A stretch of 64,000 nucleotides of DNA from NCBI GenBank assembly GCA_963841415.1, contig CAWJCN010000003.1, positions 1,054,001-1,118,000 of the forward strand. Direction: 5' to 3'. Positions 1 through 7,866 of the stretch are shown here, in pieces. The stretch's first letter is position 1. Each line of letters starts with the position of its first letter. A model generated the notes under the pieces. The model was not told the DNA's origin, did not search any database, and saw only the letters and a list, made by a program, of their open reading frames with translations. The stretch is from DASUAS01 sp963841415 (lineage in GTDB: Bacteria; Actinomycetota; Acidimicrobiia; IMCC26256; DASPTH01). The position numbers and the translations under genes are program-made.

Positions 1-217
1 GGAGGTTGTCGAACGACGCGACGCAGTCGACCGCGAGTCCGTGGTCGGGTCCGAGCGCAACTTCCGTCGGGATGTGACGGATCGTTCGTGTCACGGGCGC
101 GATGACGATCCATGTGAGCACGGGGACCGCCTCGCTGCGTGTGACGACGAGGACCGGGCGGCGCTTCTCGGCGGCCTCGGCCCACCAGATCTCGCCTTGG
201 CTCGGGGCCGGCGTCAC
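1..217 (-). CDS. MazF/PemK-type toxin, 3' part cut by window edge
   Basis: This is the probable toxin of a type II toxin-antitoxin pair, an mRNA endoribonuclease of the MazF/PemK fold. The visible 72 residues begin VTPAPSQGEIWWAE and continue with KRRPVLVVTR and IVIAPVTRTIR. These match the family's N-terminal GEIWW strand, the RPVLVV strand and the VAPVT..R segment. The GTG start overlaps the stop of the upstream antitoxin by 4 nt (GTGA), as in most antitoxin-first operons. The C-terminal part lies outside the window, so I cannot judge whether it is intact. The family assignment is by recognition; the RNase role is family knowledge. Confidence 0.82.
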   Translation of the reverse strand, partial: MTPAPSQGEIWWAEAAEKRRPVLVVTRSEAVPVLTWIVIAPVTRTIRHIPTEVALGPDHGLAVDCVASFDNL

Positions 218-462
218 CACGGCTCGTCGGCGATCATCCGTGCCGAAGCCTCGTCGGCCCAGCCCACCTCGGCGTCGGTCTGTGGCGTCGCGGTGTATCC
301 GGCCGCGATCTGCTCGCCCAGGATGCGCCGACGGTGACGGTCGACGAGTTGCTCCAGCGCGACGCGCACGGCCTCCGACCGGCTGGCAACGGCCCCCGAC
401 GCCACCAACTCGTCGACGGCAGCGGCCAGTTCGTCGTCGACGCGCGTCACCAGTTGTGGCAT
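214..462 (-). CDS. Ribbon-helix-helix antitoxin (CopG/ParD-like)
   Basis: An 82-residue protein beginning MPQLVTRVDDELAAAVDELV. The N-terminal beta strand (QLVTRVDDEL), a helix ending in an SRSEAVRVAL turn-helix, and an acidic C-terminus (DEPW) are the layout of an RHH antitoxin. Its N-terminus would bind operator DNA and its tail would block the toxin. It is transcribed just before, and translationally coupled to, the MazF-like gene. The ATG at 462 is the only good start. Its first codons overlap the tail of the broken M48 frame, so the module sits where the peptidase C-terminus should be. Confidence 0.85.
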   Translation of the reverse strand: MPQLVTRVDDELAAAVDELVASGAVASRSEAVRVALEQLVDRHRRRILGEQIAAGYTATPQTDAEVGWADEASARMIADEPW

Positions 463-1269
463 GCTTGAAGCATAGCAAAGTGCAATGCAGCTTCGAGAGG
501 CCGAAGTCCTCGGTCGGGGTGAGCGCGGTCGCGCTCGGTGCCCTGGTCGCGCAGCGCCCACACCTGCAGCCACTCGGCGAGCCGGCGCGGCACGAAGCCG
601 ACGACGCTCGACACCAAGCCACCGTCGCTGTCGAGCGCGGTGATCGCGCCGCCGGTGAGCGCGACCGTCCAGCTCGCCAGCGCGACGTCGTAGCTGCGGA
701 TGCGCGTGACCTCGTAGGCCAGCACGGCCTCGAGCTCGTCGCGGTGTCAGGTCGTCGCAGAGACCGGTGGTGACGGCCACGATCGCCTCGTTCGGCTTCG
801 TGCCGACGCCGAACGAGTTGGGCGCAGGATCGCTGATCACGGCGTAACGCGGCGGTGGGATCCCGGCGGCGATGGCCAGCCCTTCCAGCAGGTTGCGGAC
901 CTCCGGGTGCGAGTCGTCGGCGACGACCGACGCGCCGGTCTCGGCGAGTACGCGCCGTTCGAGGTCGCGGCGCGCAAGCGGGATGCGCACGAGCGCGGTG
1001 AAGAAGCCGATGACGAACGCCACGGCACAGATGCCGCCGATTCCGTACCCCATCAGCTCCAGCGTCTCGACGCTGTCGGGCCAGATCTCGAACTTGAAGA
1101 TGGCGAGCAGGACGAGGCTCAGTGCGCCTGCCACCGCCGCCAACGCGACCGCGAGCACGTAGTTGCACGCCGCGATCAGTACGACGGCGACGTTGACGGT
1201 CACGACGCCGTCGGCCGATGCTGCCACGAGTACGAAGAGCACGAGTGCGTACGTGTTCGCGATCTCCAA
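447..1269 (-). pseudogene. Decayed M48-family (HtpX-like) membrane peptidase
   Basis: The N-terminal half has two hydrophobic segments (ALVLFVLVAASADGVVTV and an LSLVLLAIFKF stretch), then LARRDLERRVLAETGA and DPAPNSFGVGTKPNEAIVAV, which are typical of M48 peptidases. Near 745 the frame is broken by one extra base; removing it joins CDDLTRDELEAV to LAYEVTRI. At that place an active M48 enzyme has HExxH, but here both histidines are replaced (YEVTR). The reading then loses similarity after VWALRDQGTERD and stops at 447, so the C-terminal zinc-ligand region is missing. A TTG at 1269 is the likely original start. Broken frame, lost catalytic motif and truncation together argue for a true pseudogene rather than only a sequencing error. 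Confidence 0.75.
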
Positions 1270-1298
1270 GGGCTGACCAGTTCCAGGCCGTGTCGCCC

Positions 1299-2162
1299 TT
1301 ACTGCAGGCCGGCCGCATGAGCGAGGAGCTCGGCCTGGCGATGCCAGTCGCCAGCAGCGAACGTGACGACGATCCGCGCCGCGCCGGCGTCGCCGTAGCG
1401 GTGGAGGTGCGAAGCGACATCGTCGCCCTCGCCGTACACGAGGTACTCCTCCGCGACCTCGCGCGGCATCCCGTAGAGGCCGTCGGGATCGGCCATCAGG
1501 TCCAGCACTTCCTCGCGTGAAGGCACGGACGGATCGCGCGCCAGGGCAACGGTGAGGTTCGCGGTGACGGGAACCGAGACGCGAGCGACCGCGTCGCGAA
1601 CGCCCTCGGGTGGGACGGGGAACAGGAACCACCGTCGTGCGCATCGGCGCGCGCCACGGCGACGTCGGACATCCACCGGTGATGATGGGAGGCACCGCCG
1701 CTCCCGGAGTGAGTTGCACGTCGTAGGCCGCCTGCCGGCGATGACGTCGGGCAGGACGCGCAATGCGGCGTCGATCCGCTTTACGCGTTCCGAGCGAGCG
1801 ACATGCGCCGCCGCCCACGAGCGTTCGTGACGATCGCCGCCGACGCCGACGCCGAGGATGACGCGATCGCCCGACAGGTGTTGCAGAGTCGCGATCTGCT
1901 TCGCGATCCACGCCGGCTCGCGCAGCGGTGCGATGAGCACACCGAGACCGAGCATGACGCGCTCGGTTGCCACCGCACTCGCGGCGAGGACAAGTGTGCT
2001 GTCGAGGAGGGCGTTGCCGGTTCCGGCGATGAGCTGATCGACGACCCGGACCGATTCGAAGCCGAGGGAGTCGGCGTGCGCGGCCGCCGCGGTGACGTCG
2101 GCGACGGGGGCCTCGGGCTTCCCGAGACTCGGCAGGAACACACCGACGGGAGGTATGGCCAT
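1299..2162 (-). CDS. Luciferase-like F420-type oxidoreductase, three compensating indels
   Basis: A TIM-barrel flavin/F420-dependent oxidoreductase of the bacterial luciferase (LLM) family. Recognisable segments are VGVFLPSLGKPEAP, FESVRVVDQLI, VMLGLGVLIAPLREP and GDRVILGVGVGGDRHE. The reported frame spans 287 residues from the ATG at 2162, but the middle is scrambled. Around 1735 the sense switches to another frame (AAYDVQLTPGAAVPPIITGG), near 1673 to a third (MSDVAVARADAHDG), and near 1632 it returns (WFLFPVPPEGV). Three missing single bases, each after a GG, explain this and restore the frame overall. The substrate is unknown; F420 rather than FMN is inferred from the taxon. Confidence 0.78.
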   Translation of the reverse strand: MAIPPVGVFLPSLGKPEAPVADVTAAAAHADSLGFESVRVVDQLIAGTGNALLDSTLVLAASAVATERVMLGLGVLIAPLREPAWIAKQIATLQHLSGDRVILGVGVGGDRHERSWAAAHVARSERVKRIDAALRVLPDVIAGRRPTTCNSLRERRCLPSSPVDVRRRRGARRCARRWFLFPVPPEGVRDAVARVSVPVTANLTVALARDPSVPSREEVLDLMADPDGLYGMPREVAEEYLVYGEGDDVASHLHRYGDAGAARIVVTFAAGDWHRQAELLAHAAGLQ

Positions 2163-2266
2163 CGGTGCCCGATACCCGAGCGGGCTGCGACGTACTCCCG
2201 CGGGCGCACGCGCAGATACTCCCCTCGACCGACGGCGAGACCTCGGGACGCTCCTATCGTTTCCTG

Positions 2267-3400
2267 ATGGACAGCGGCGGCCCGCGGAGCGCACCGTGGT
2301 CGGGCCCGGCCATCTGGGGGAGCGCGCTCGCGATCGGGCTGTTCCAACTCGTCGGATCGTTTGGCGCGGCATCCAACCAGTCTGTGCGTCAGGGCATCGA
2401 CGCGTTCGCGATCGTGCTGCTCGTCGTCAGCGGCGTCGCGCTCGGCCTCCGTGGGCGCTGGCCCCTCGTCGCGGTCGCCGTCACCATCGGCGTGGTCGAC
2501 CTCTGGATCGCGTTCGGGTACGCGTACGGTCCGATCTTCCTCGGCGCGATCGTCGCGCTCGTCACCGCCGTGCTCATGGGTCGCCGGCGCGAGACGTGGA
2601 TCCTCGCCGCCATCGGATACGTCGGGTACGTGGTGGCTGCGCTCGTCGATCCGTACCACGAGGGGACCGTGTGGTGGCCACTGCTCGGCGTCGCCGCCTG
2701 GCTCATCGTGGTGCTCGCGCTGTCGGAGCTCGCTCGCCAGCGCCGTGACCACATCGTCGAGCGGCGCCGCGCCGCGGCGGTGGAAGCAGAACGGCGCCGT
2801 GACGAGCAGCGGATGGCGCTCGCGCAGGATCTGCACGATGTGCTCGCGCACACGTTGTCGATGATCAACGTACAGGCGAGCGTCGCGCTCCATCTCGTCG
2901 ACGAGCGACCTGAGCAGGTGAAGCCGGCACTCAGCGCGATCAAGGCGGGAAGCGCCGAAGCGCTCGGAGAGTTGCGCACCGCGCTCGACGTGCTCCGTCG
3001 CGGTGACGCCGCGCCGCGCAGCCCGGCACCGCGGCTCGCTGAGCTTCCGGAGCTGCTCGACTCGGTTCGCGCCGGCGGACTGGACCTCACCTTCGACGGT
3101 CCGGAGGTGCCATCCGACCTGGCGCCGGCCACCGAGCAAGCGGCCTACCGGATCGTGCAGGAGGCGCTGACCAACGTCACCCGCCACGCGCACGCGCGCC
3201 ACGCCACCGTGCGCGTGCGCTACGACGACGGTGTGCGCATCGAGGTGGTCGACGACGGCGTCGGGAGCGATGCTCCGGCGGGCAACGGCATCACCGGCAT
3301 GCGGCAACGCGCGGAATCGTGCGGCGGAACGTTCGTGGCGGGGCCGTGGCGCCCGCGCGGGTATCGGGTGGCGGTCCACCTGCCGAGGACGCCGGTGTGA
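2267..3400 (+). CDS. DesK/NarL-type sensor histidine kinase
   Basis: A 377-residue kinase of the HisKA_3 class. About five hydrophobic segments occupy residues 15-155 with no large external domain. A charged helix follows (RRDHIVERRRAAAVEAERRR), then the phosphoacceptor motif LAQDLHDVLAHTLS with His190. The C-terminal HATPase domain shows AYRIVQEALTNVTRHA (N box) and VVDDGVGSDAPAGNGITGM (G boxes). I chose the ATG at 2267 because the membrane domain begins right after it; an upstream in-frame start at 2165 would add 34 unstructured residues. It overlaps the response regulator gene by 4 nt. The adjacent ABC exporter may be its target, as for many antibiotic-sensing pairs in actinobacteria. Confidence 0.9.
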   Translation: MDSGGPRSAPWSGPAIWGSALAIGLFQLVGSFGAASNQSVRQGIDAFAIVLLVVSGVALGLRGRWPLVAVAVTIGVVDLWIAFGYAYGPIFLGAIVALVTAVLMGRRRETWILAAIGYVGYVVAALVDPYHEGTVWWPLLGVAAWLIVVLALSELARQRRDHIVERRRAAAVEAERRRDEQRMALAQDLHDVLAHTLSMINVQASVALHLVDERPEQVKPALSAIKAGSAEALGELRTALDVLRRGDAAPRSPAPRLAELPELLDSVRAGGLDLTFDGPEVPSDLAPATEQAAYRIVQEALTNVTRHAHARHATVRVRYDDGVRIEVVDDGVGSDAPAGNGITGMRQRAESCGGTFVAGPWRPRGYRVAVHLPRTPV

Positions 3401-4068
3401 TCCGGGTCCTGCTGGCCGACGACCAGGCGCTCGTCCGCGGGGGCTTCCGGGCGTTGCTCGACGCGCAGGACGACGTCGACGTGGTCGGTGAAGCCGACGA
3501 CGGTGCCGCGGCGGTGGCGCTCGCGCTCGAGGTGCGGCCCGATGTCGTGCTCATGGACGTCCGCATGCCCGGCACCGACGGGCTGACTGCCACGCGGCTC
3601 ATGACCGAGGACGATCGGCTCGCCGACGTGAAGGTCGTCATCCTCAGCACCTTCGACCTCGACGAGTACGTGTTCGAGGCGATCCGCGCCGGGGCCAACG
3701 GCTTCCTGGTGAAGGACACCGAGCCGGCCGAGCTGGTGCGAGCGGTGCGGGCGGTCGTGGCCGGCGACGCGCTTCTCTCGCCACGCGTGACCCGCCGCCT
3801 CATCGAGGAGTTCGCCACCCGGGCGCGTACACCTGGGCCCGCCGTCGGGCCGAGCCCCGACGTGCTCACCGACCGCGAGCGCGAAGTCGTCGCGCTCGTC
3901 GCTGAAGGGCTGTCGAACGACGAGATCGCCGAACGCCTCTCCCTGAGCAGCGCGACCGCGAAGACCCACGTCAGCCGCGCGATGGGCAAGCTCGGTTCAC
4001 GTGACCGCGCGCAGCTGGTGGTGTTCGCCTACGAGAGCGGGCTCGTGCGCCCCGGGTGGCAGGCATGA
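3397..4068 (+). CDS. NarL/LuxR-family response regulator
   Basis: The cognate 223-residue regulator. The receiver domain has acidic pocket residues in VLLADDQALV, phosphoacceptor Asp54 in VVLMDVRMPG, a switch Thr in VILSTFD and a conserved Lys in FLVKDTEP. A LuxR-type helix-turn-helix follows: LTDREREVVALVAEGLS, then NDEIAERLSLSSATAKTHV. The GTG start overlaps the kinase stop (GTGA), so the two are co-translated. It probably controls the following ABC transporter, which starts 84 nt downstream on the same strand. Confidence 0.92.
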   Translation: MIRVLLADDQALVRGGFRALLDAQDDVDVVGEADDGAAAVALALEVRPDVVLMDVRMPGTDGLTATRLMTEDDRLADVKVVILSTFDLDEYVFEAIRAGANGFLVKDTEPAELVRAVRAVVAGDALLSPRVTRRLIEEFATRARTPGPAVGPSPDVLTDREREVVALVAEGLSNDEIAERLSLSSATAKTHVSRAMGKLGSRDRAQLVVFAYESGLVRPGWQA

Positions 4069-4151
4069 CGACGCACCTCCTCCACTCGGAGTAGGCGCGA
4101 AGCCTCCCGGTGGCCGATGCCGGGCGGGCCGTGCTCCTCGACGATGGGTGC

Positions 4152-5141
4152 ATGACATCTGAACCCATCACCCTGTCGCCCCCTGCCGTCCCGCGCGATG
4201 TCGACCCGACCGCGACGCCGGTCGTGTCGGTCAGCGGGCTGACCAAGCGCTATGGCAATCGCATGGCCGTGGCGGGCCTCGACCTCGAGTTGCCGCGCGG
4301 CGTGGTCGCCGGCTTCGTCGGACCCAACGGCTCCGGCAAGACCACGACGATGGCGATGCTGCTCGGGCTCGTGCGACCGACTGCCGGCGACGGCACCGTG
4401 CTCGGTCGCTCGATCGCGGATCCGGGCGCGTACCTGCATCGCGTCGGCGCGCTCATCGAGAGCCCCGCGTTCTATGGATCGCTCACGGGCGCCGAGAACC
4501 TGCGCCTCTTCGCCACCGTCGCGCGCCATGACGACGTCGACGTCGACGGGTTGCTCGCAACGGTGGGCCTCGGTGACCGCGGGAGCGATCGCTACCGCAC
4601 CTACTCCCTCGGGATGAAGCAGCGGCTCGGCATCGCGGCCGCACTCCTCGGTCAGCCCGAGCTGCTCATCCTCGACGAACCGACGAACGGGCTCGACCCG
4701 CAAGGCGTGCGCGAGGTGCGCGCGCTCGTCGGTGAGCTCGCGAGCGAGTCGCGCACGGTGCTCGTGTCGTCGCACGACCTCAGCGAGCTCGAGCAGATCT
4801 GCGACTGGTTGCTGCTCATCGACGCCGGGTCGGTGGTCTATCAGGGACCGACGCGCGCATTGCTCGACACCGGCGCGAACGGGCTCGCAGTCGCCACCGA
4901 GCACGAACGTGAGCTTGCAGTGCTCCGCGCCGTGCTCGTCGACGCCGGGTTCGCGATCGACGATCGTGACGGTGACCTGGTCGTGCTCGCCGCACCCGAT
5001 GGCGGCGCGGATCCCGTCGCGCTGGGCGCCGCGGTCAACCGCTGCGCGTTCGGTGCCGGCGTCACCGTCGCCGAGCTCCAACCGCTGCGCACCACGCTCG
5101 AGGACCGATTCCTCGACCTGATCCGAGGGGGTACGTCATGA
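4152..5141 (+). CDS. ABC transporter ATP-binding protein (exporter type)
   Basis: A 329-residue ATPase subunit. Walker A is GPNGSGKTT (about residues 57-65), the signature region is YSLGMKQRLGIAAAL, Walker B is LLILDEPTNGLDPQG, and the switch histidine lies in VLVSSHDLSE. A C-terminal extension of about 100 residues after the core is common in drug/bacitracin-type exporters. The ATG at 4152 precedes a Pro-rich leader; the core starts near VVSVSGLTKRYG. It overlaps the permease gene by 4 nt (ATGA). The substrate is unknown. Position behind a DesK/NarL pair suggests a stress- or antibiotic-inducible exporter. Confidence 0.9.
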   Translation: MTSEPITLSPPAVPRDVDPTATPVVSVSGLTKRYGNRMAVAGLDLELPRGVVAGFVGPNGSGKTTTMAMLLGLVRPTAGDGTVLGRSIADPGAYLHRVGALIESPAFYGSLTGAENLRLFATVARHDDVDVDGLLATVGLGDRGSDRYRTYSLGMKQRLGIAAALLGQPELLILDEPTNGLDPQGVREVRALVGELASESRTVLVSSHDLSELEQICDWLLLIDAGSVVYQGPTRALLDTGANGLAVATEHERELAVLRAVLVDAGFAIDDRDGDLVVLAAPDGGADPVALGAAVNRCAFGAGVTVAELQPLRTTLEDRFLDLIRGGTS

Positions 5142-5926
5142 CCGCCGTCGTCCGCGCTGAATTGCAACGCTCCGGTCGCCGTCGCTCGCTGCTGATCGCG
5201 GTGCTCGCCGCGCTCGCGTTCGCCGCCATCGCGAGCGTGTCGGTGTTCAGCTCCGCAGGTACCACCATCACGTCGAAGAACGGGCAGGGCGCCACCCTCG
5301 CCGATCTGGCCTCCGCCGGTGGGGGCACCAAGGCGTTCGCGGTCGGCGCGTCGTTTGCTGGCTTCGTCGTGTTCGTGCTGTTCATCGGGCTCATGGCGCG
5401 CGAGTTCTCGGAAGGTACGTTCTGTGCGCTGGCGATGCGGGAGCCGCGGCGAGTGCGCATCATCGTGGGCAAGGTCGTCGGCCTCCTCGTGGTTGCGCTG
5501 GGTGTCGCGGTGGTGGCCGAGCTCGCGACGTTCGTGCTCTCACTGGCGCTCGCCCCCGGGCAGGGCATCGACACCTCGGCCTGGTTCTCGCTCGATGGGT
5601 TGAGCGCCGCGTTCGGCGACCTCGGCACGGTGATGCTCGGGGTGACGGGATGGGCGCTCTTCGGCACCGCACTGGCGGTGATCTTCCGCTCGGCGCCGAT
5701 CGCCCTGGCCGTGGGCTTCGCGTGGGCCGGACCGTTCGAGAACATCGTCTCCCGTTCCTGGGATGCCGGCAACCGGCTGTTTCCCGGACGACTGCTGGCC
5801 GCGGTGATGTCGGGCGGCACCACCGAGGTGAGCTTCGGTCGAGCGGTCGCGCTGTCGGCGGTCTACGCCGCGCTCGCGTTGGCCGTCTCGCTCGTGTTGG
5901 TGGTGCGACGAGATGTGACGTCGTAG
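5138..5926 (+). CDS. ABC-2-type transporter permease
   Basis: A 262-residue integral membrane protein. The first helix is in SLLIAVLAALAFAAIASVSV, followed by an extracytoplasmic loop and five more hydrophobic segments (for example AGFVVFVLFIGLMARE and VVGLLVVALGVAVVAEL). The MAREFSEGTFCALAMREPRR loop between helices 2 and 3 is the usual ABC-2 coupling region contacting the ATPase. It is the translationally coupled membrane partner of the preceding ATPase. No function beyond transport can be read from the sequence. Confidence 0.85.
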   Translation: MTAVVRAELQRSGRRRSLLIAVLAALAFAAIASVSVFSSAGTTITSKNGQGATLADLASAGGGTKAFAVGASFAGFVVFVLFIGLMAREFSEGTFCALAMREPRRVRIIVGKVVGLLVVALGVAVVAELATFVLSLALAPGQGIDTSAWFSLDGLSAAFGDLGTVMLGVTGWALFGTALAVIFRSAPIALAVGFAWAGPFENIVSRSWDAGNRLFPGRLLAAVMSGGTTEVSFGRAVALSAVYAALALAVSLVLVVRRDVTS

Positions 5927-6003
5927 CGCCCGACCGCTCCGGAGGGGAGATGCTCTTCCCCGGGTCGACGGGCCCGGTGAAGACACGCGTCTTTGAGGCA
6001 TGA

Positions 6004-6018
6004 TTGGACCTCGTCCAA
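6004..6018. promoter_or_regulatory. 15-bp perfect inverted repeat upstream of BVMO gene
   Basis: The arms TTGGAC and GTCCAA flank a CTC spacer, 22 nt before the ATG of the monooxygenase. Size and position fit an operator for a TetR- or MarR-like repressor. No such regulator lies next to it. The role is inference. Confidence 0.45.
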
Positions 6019-6039
6019 CACTCCCGGGGGAAGCGCTGC

Positions 6040-7866
6040 ATGGCACGGTCCGACGACACGAAGTCCGCGTTCGATCCCGAAGCGGTCCGCGACAAGTACG
6101 CGGAGGAGCGGGCCAAGCGCATGACCGAGAGTCGTGGGGTTCTCCACGACCTGAAGCGCGAGGAGCGCTTCGCGGAGTACACCAAGGACCCCTTCACGCC
6201 GTACCTCGAGCGCGATCCCGTCGTCGAGGACGCCGACGTCGCCATCATCGGCGCGGGGATGTCGGGCGTGGTGGTCGGCGCGAAGCTGCGCGACGCCGGC
6301 CTGCGCGACATCGTGCTGATCGACAAGGCCGGCGGAATCGGCGGCACCTGGTACTGGAACCGGTATCCGGGCGTGATGTGCGACGTGGAGTCGTACATCT
6401 ACATGCCCATGCTCGAGGAGATGAATTACATCCCGACCACGCGGTACGCGTTTGGTGACGAGATCCGCCGCCACCTCGATGCCATCGCCAACAAGTACGG
6501 CCTCGTCGACGACGCGCTGTTCCACACCGGGGTCGAGACGAGCGAATGGGACGACGGCTTGTCGCGGTGGGTGATCCGCACCGACCGGGGTGACGAGGTC
6601 AAGGCCAAGTTCCTGATCATGGCGCCCGGCATCCTGAACTTGATGAAGCTGCCGGTGATCCCCGGCCAGGACACGTTCGAGGGCGCGGCGTTCCACACCG
6701 CACGGTGGGACTACGAGTACACCGGCGGTTCGCAGGAAGACCCGCGCCTCACCAACCTCGCCGACAAGGTCGTCGGTGTCGTCGGCGTCGGCGCGAGTGG
6801 GATCCAGGCGGTTCCTCCGCTCGCGGAGTCGGCCAAGCACGTCTACGTGTTCCAGCGGACGCCGTCGGCCATCGGGGAGCGCGGCAACCGTCCGACTGAC
6901 GAGCACTTCGCCGACCAACTCCATCCCGGCTGGCAGAAGGAGCGGATGGAGAACTTCAGCGGGATCATGATCGGGCGCAGACTCGAGCGCGACCTGGTTG
7001 ACGACGGATGGACGCTGCACACCGCGCAGCTCAACAACCCGGTCATCGAGGAGGGCATGACGGGCGAGGACATCGCGGCGAAGGTCGAAGCGTTCGACTA
7101 CGACGTGATGGAGTCGCACCGCACGCGCATCGACGAGATCGTGTCCGATCCCGCGGTCGCCGACATGCTGAAGCCGTACTACCGCTACGGGTGCAAGCGG
7201 CCCTGCTTCCACGACGAGTACCTGCTCGCGTTCAACCGTCCGAACGTCACGTTGATCGACTGCCCGGCAGGGGTCGAGGAGATCCGGCCGCAGAGTGCAA
7301 TCGCCAATGGCGTGGAGTACGAGCTTGACTGCATCGTGTACGCCACCGGCTTTGAGGGAGAGCTCACGCCGTTCGCGCGCCGCGCCGGTCACACGATCAT
7401 CGGACGCGGCGGCATCACGCTGGAAGAGAAGTGGAACGACGGTGTGCTCAGCCTGCACGGTATGACCACGCACGGCTTCCCCAACATGTTCGTCATGCCC
7501 GCGCCCGGGCAGCAGGCCGTCACCACCCACAACTTCACGCACCTGATGGTCGTCGGCGCCGAGCACATCGCCACCACGATCGGCATGCTCGAAGCGCGGG
7601 GGGTGAAGGTGTTCGAGACGACCGCGGAGGCCGAGCAGGCCTGGCTCGACATCATCGTCAGCACCTGGCGCGACAACAGTGCGTTCATGCTCGCGTGCAC
7701 GCCATCGCGCCTCAACTTCGAGGGCCACCCAGACGTGCTCAAGCCCAACAACGGCGCCTACGGCGGCGGGTTCGGCGACTTCTTCGGCTACCAGCAGACC
7801 CTCGCCGACTGGCGCGCCGACGGCAAGTTCGAAGGTTTCGAGCTCGAGACGGGTGGGCCCTCGTGA
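6040..7866 (+). CDS. Flavin-containing Baeyer-Villiger monooxygenase
   Basis: A 608-residue class B monooxygenase that uses FAD and NADPH to insert oxygen next to a ketone, giving an ester or lactone. The FAD Rossmann motif is VAIIGAGMSGVVV, followed by GGIGGTWYWNRYPGVMCD. The BVMO fingerprint FxGxxxHTxxWD is present as FEGAAFHTARWD, and the NADPH motif is VVGVGASGIQ. ATG 6040 is preferred over the upstream TTG because it has a GGGGGA ribosome site and excludes the operator-like repeat. The N-terminal extension of about 60 residues before the Rossmann fold resembles long BVMOs acting on cyclic or steroid ketones. It overlaps the next gene by 4 nt. The substrate is not deducible. Confidence 0.9.
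   Translation: MARSDDTKSAFDPEAVRDKYAEERAKRMTESRGVLHDLKREERFAEYTKDPFTPYLERDPVVEDADVAIIGAGMSGVVVGAKLRDAGLRDIVLIDKAGGIGGTWYWNRYPGVMCDVESYIYMPMLEEMNYIPTTRYAFGDEIRRHLDAIANKYGLVDDALFHTGVETSEWDDGLSRWVIRTDRGDEVKAKFLIMAPGILNLMKLPVIPGQDTFEGAAFHTARWDYEYTGGSQEDPRLTNLADKVVGVVGVGASGIQAVPPLAESAKHVYVFQRTPSAIGERGNRPTDEHFADQLHPGWQKERMENFSGIMIGRRLERDLVDDGWTLHTAQLNNPVIEEGMTGEDIAAKVEAFDYDVMESHRTRIDEIVSDPAVADMLKPYYRYGCKRPCFHDEYLLAFNRPNVTLIDCPAGVEEIRPQSAIANGVEYELDCIVYATGFEGELTPFARRAGHTIIGRGGITLEEKWNDGVLSLHGMTTHGFPNMFVMPAPGQQAVTTHNFTHLMVVGAEHIATTIGMLEARGVKVFETTAEAEQAWLDIIVSTWRDNSAFMLACTPSRLNFEGHPDVLKPNNGAYGGGFGDFFGYQQTLADWRADGKFEGFELETGGPS

Noticed and set aside
4229..4244. Palindrome GGTCAG-CGGG-CTGACC as an operator
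   Set aside because: It lies inside the ABC ATPase coding region and encodes the conserved SVSGLTK strand, so it is explained by codon choice.
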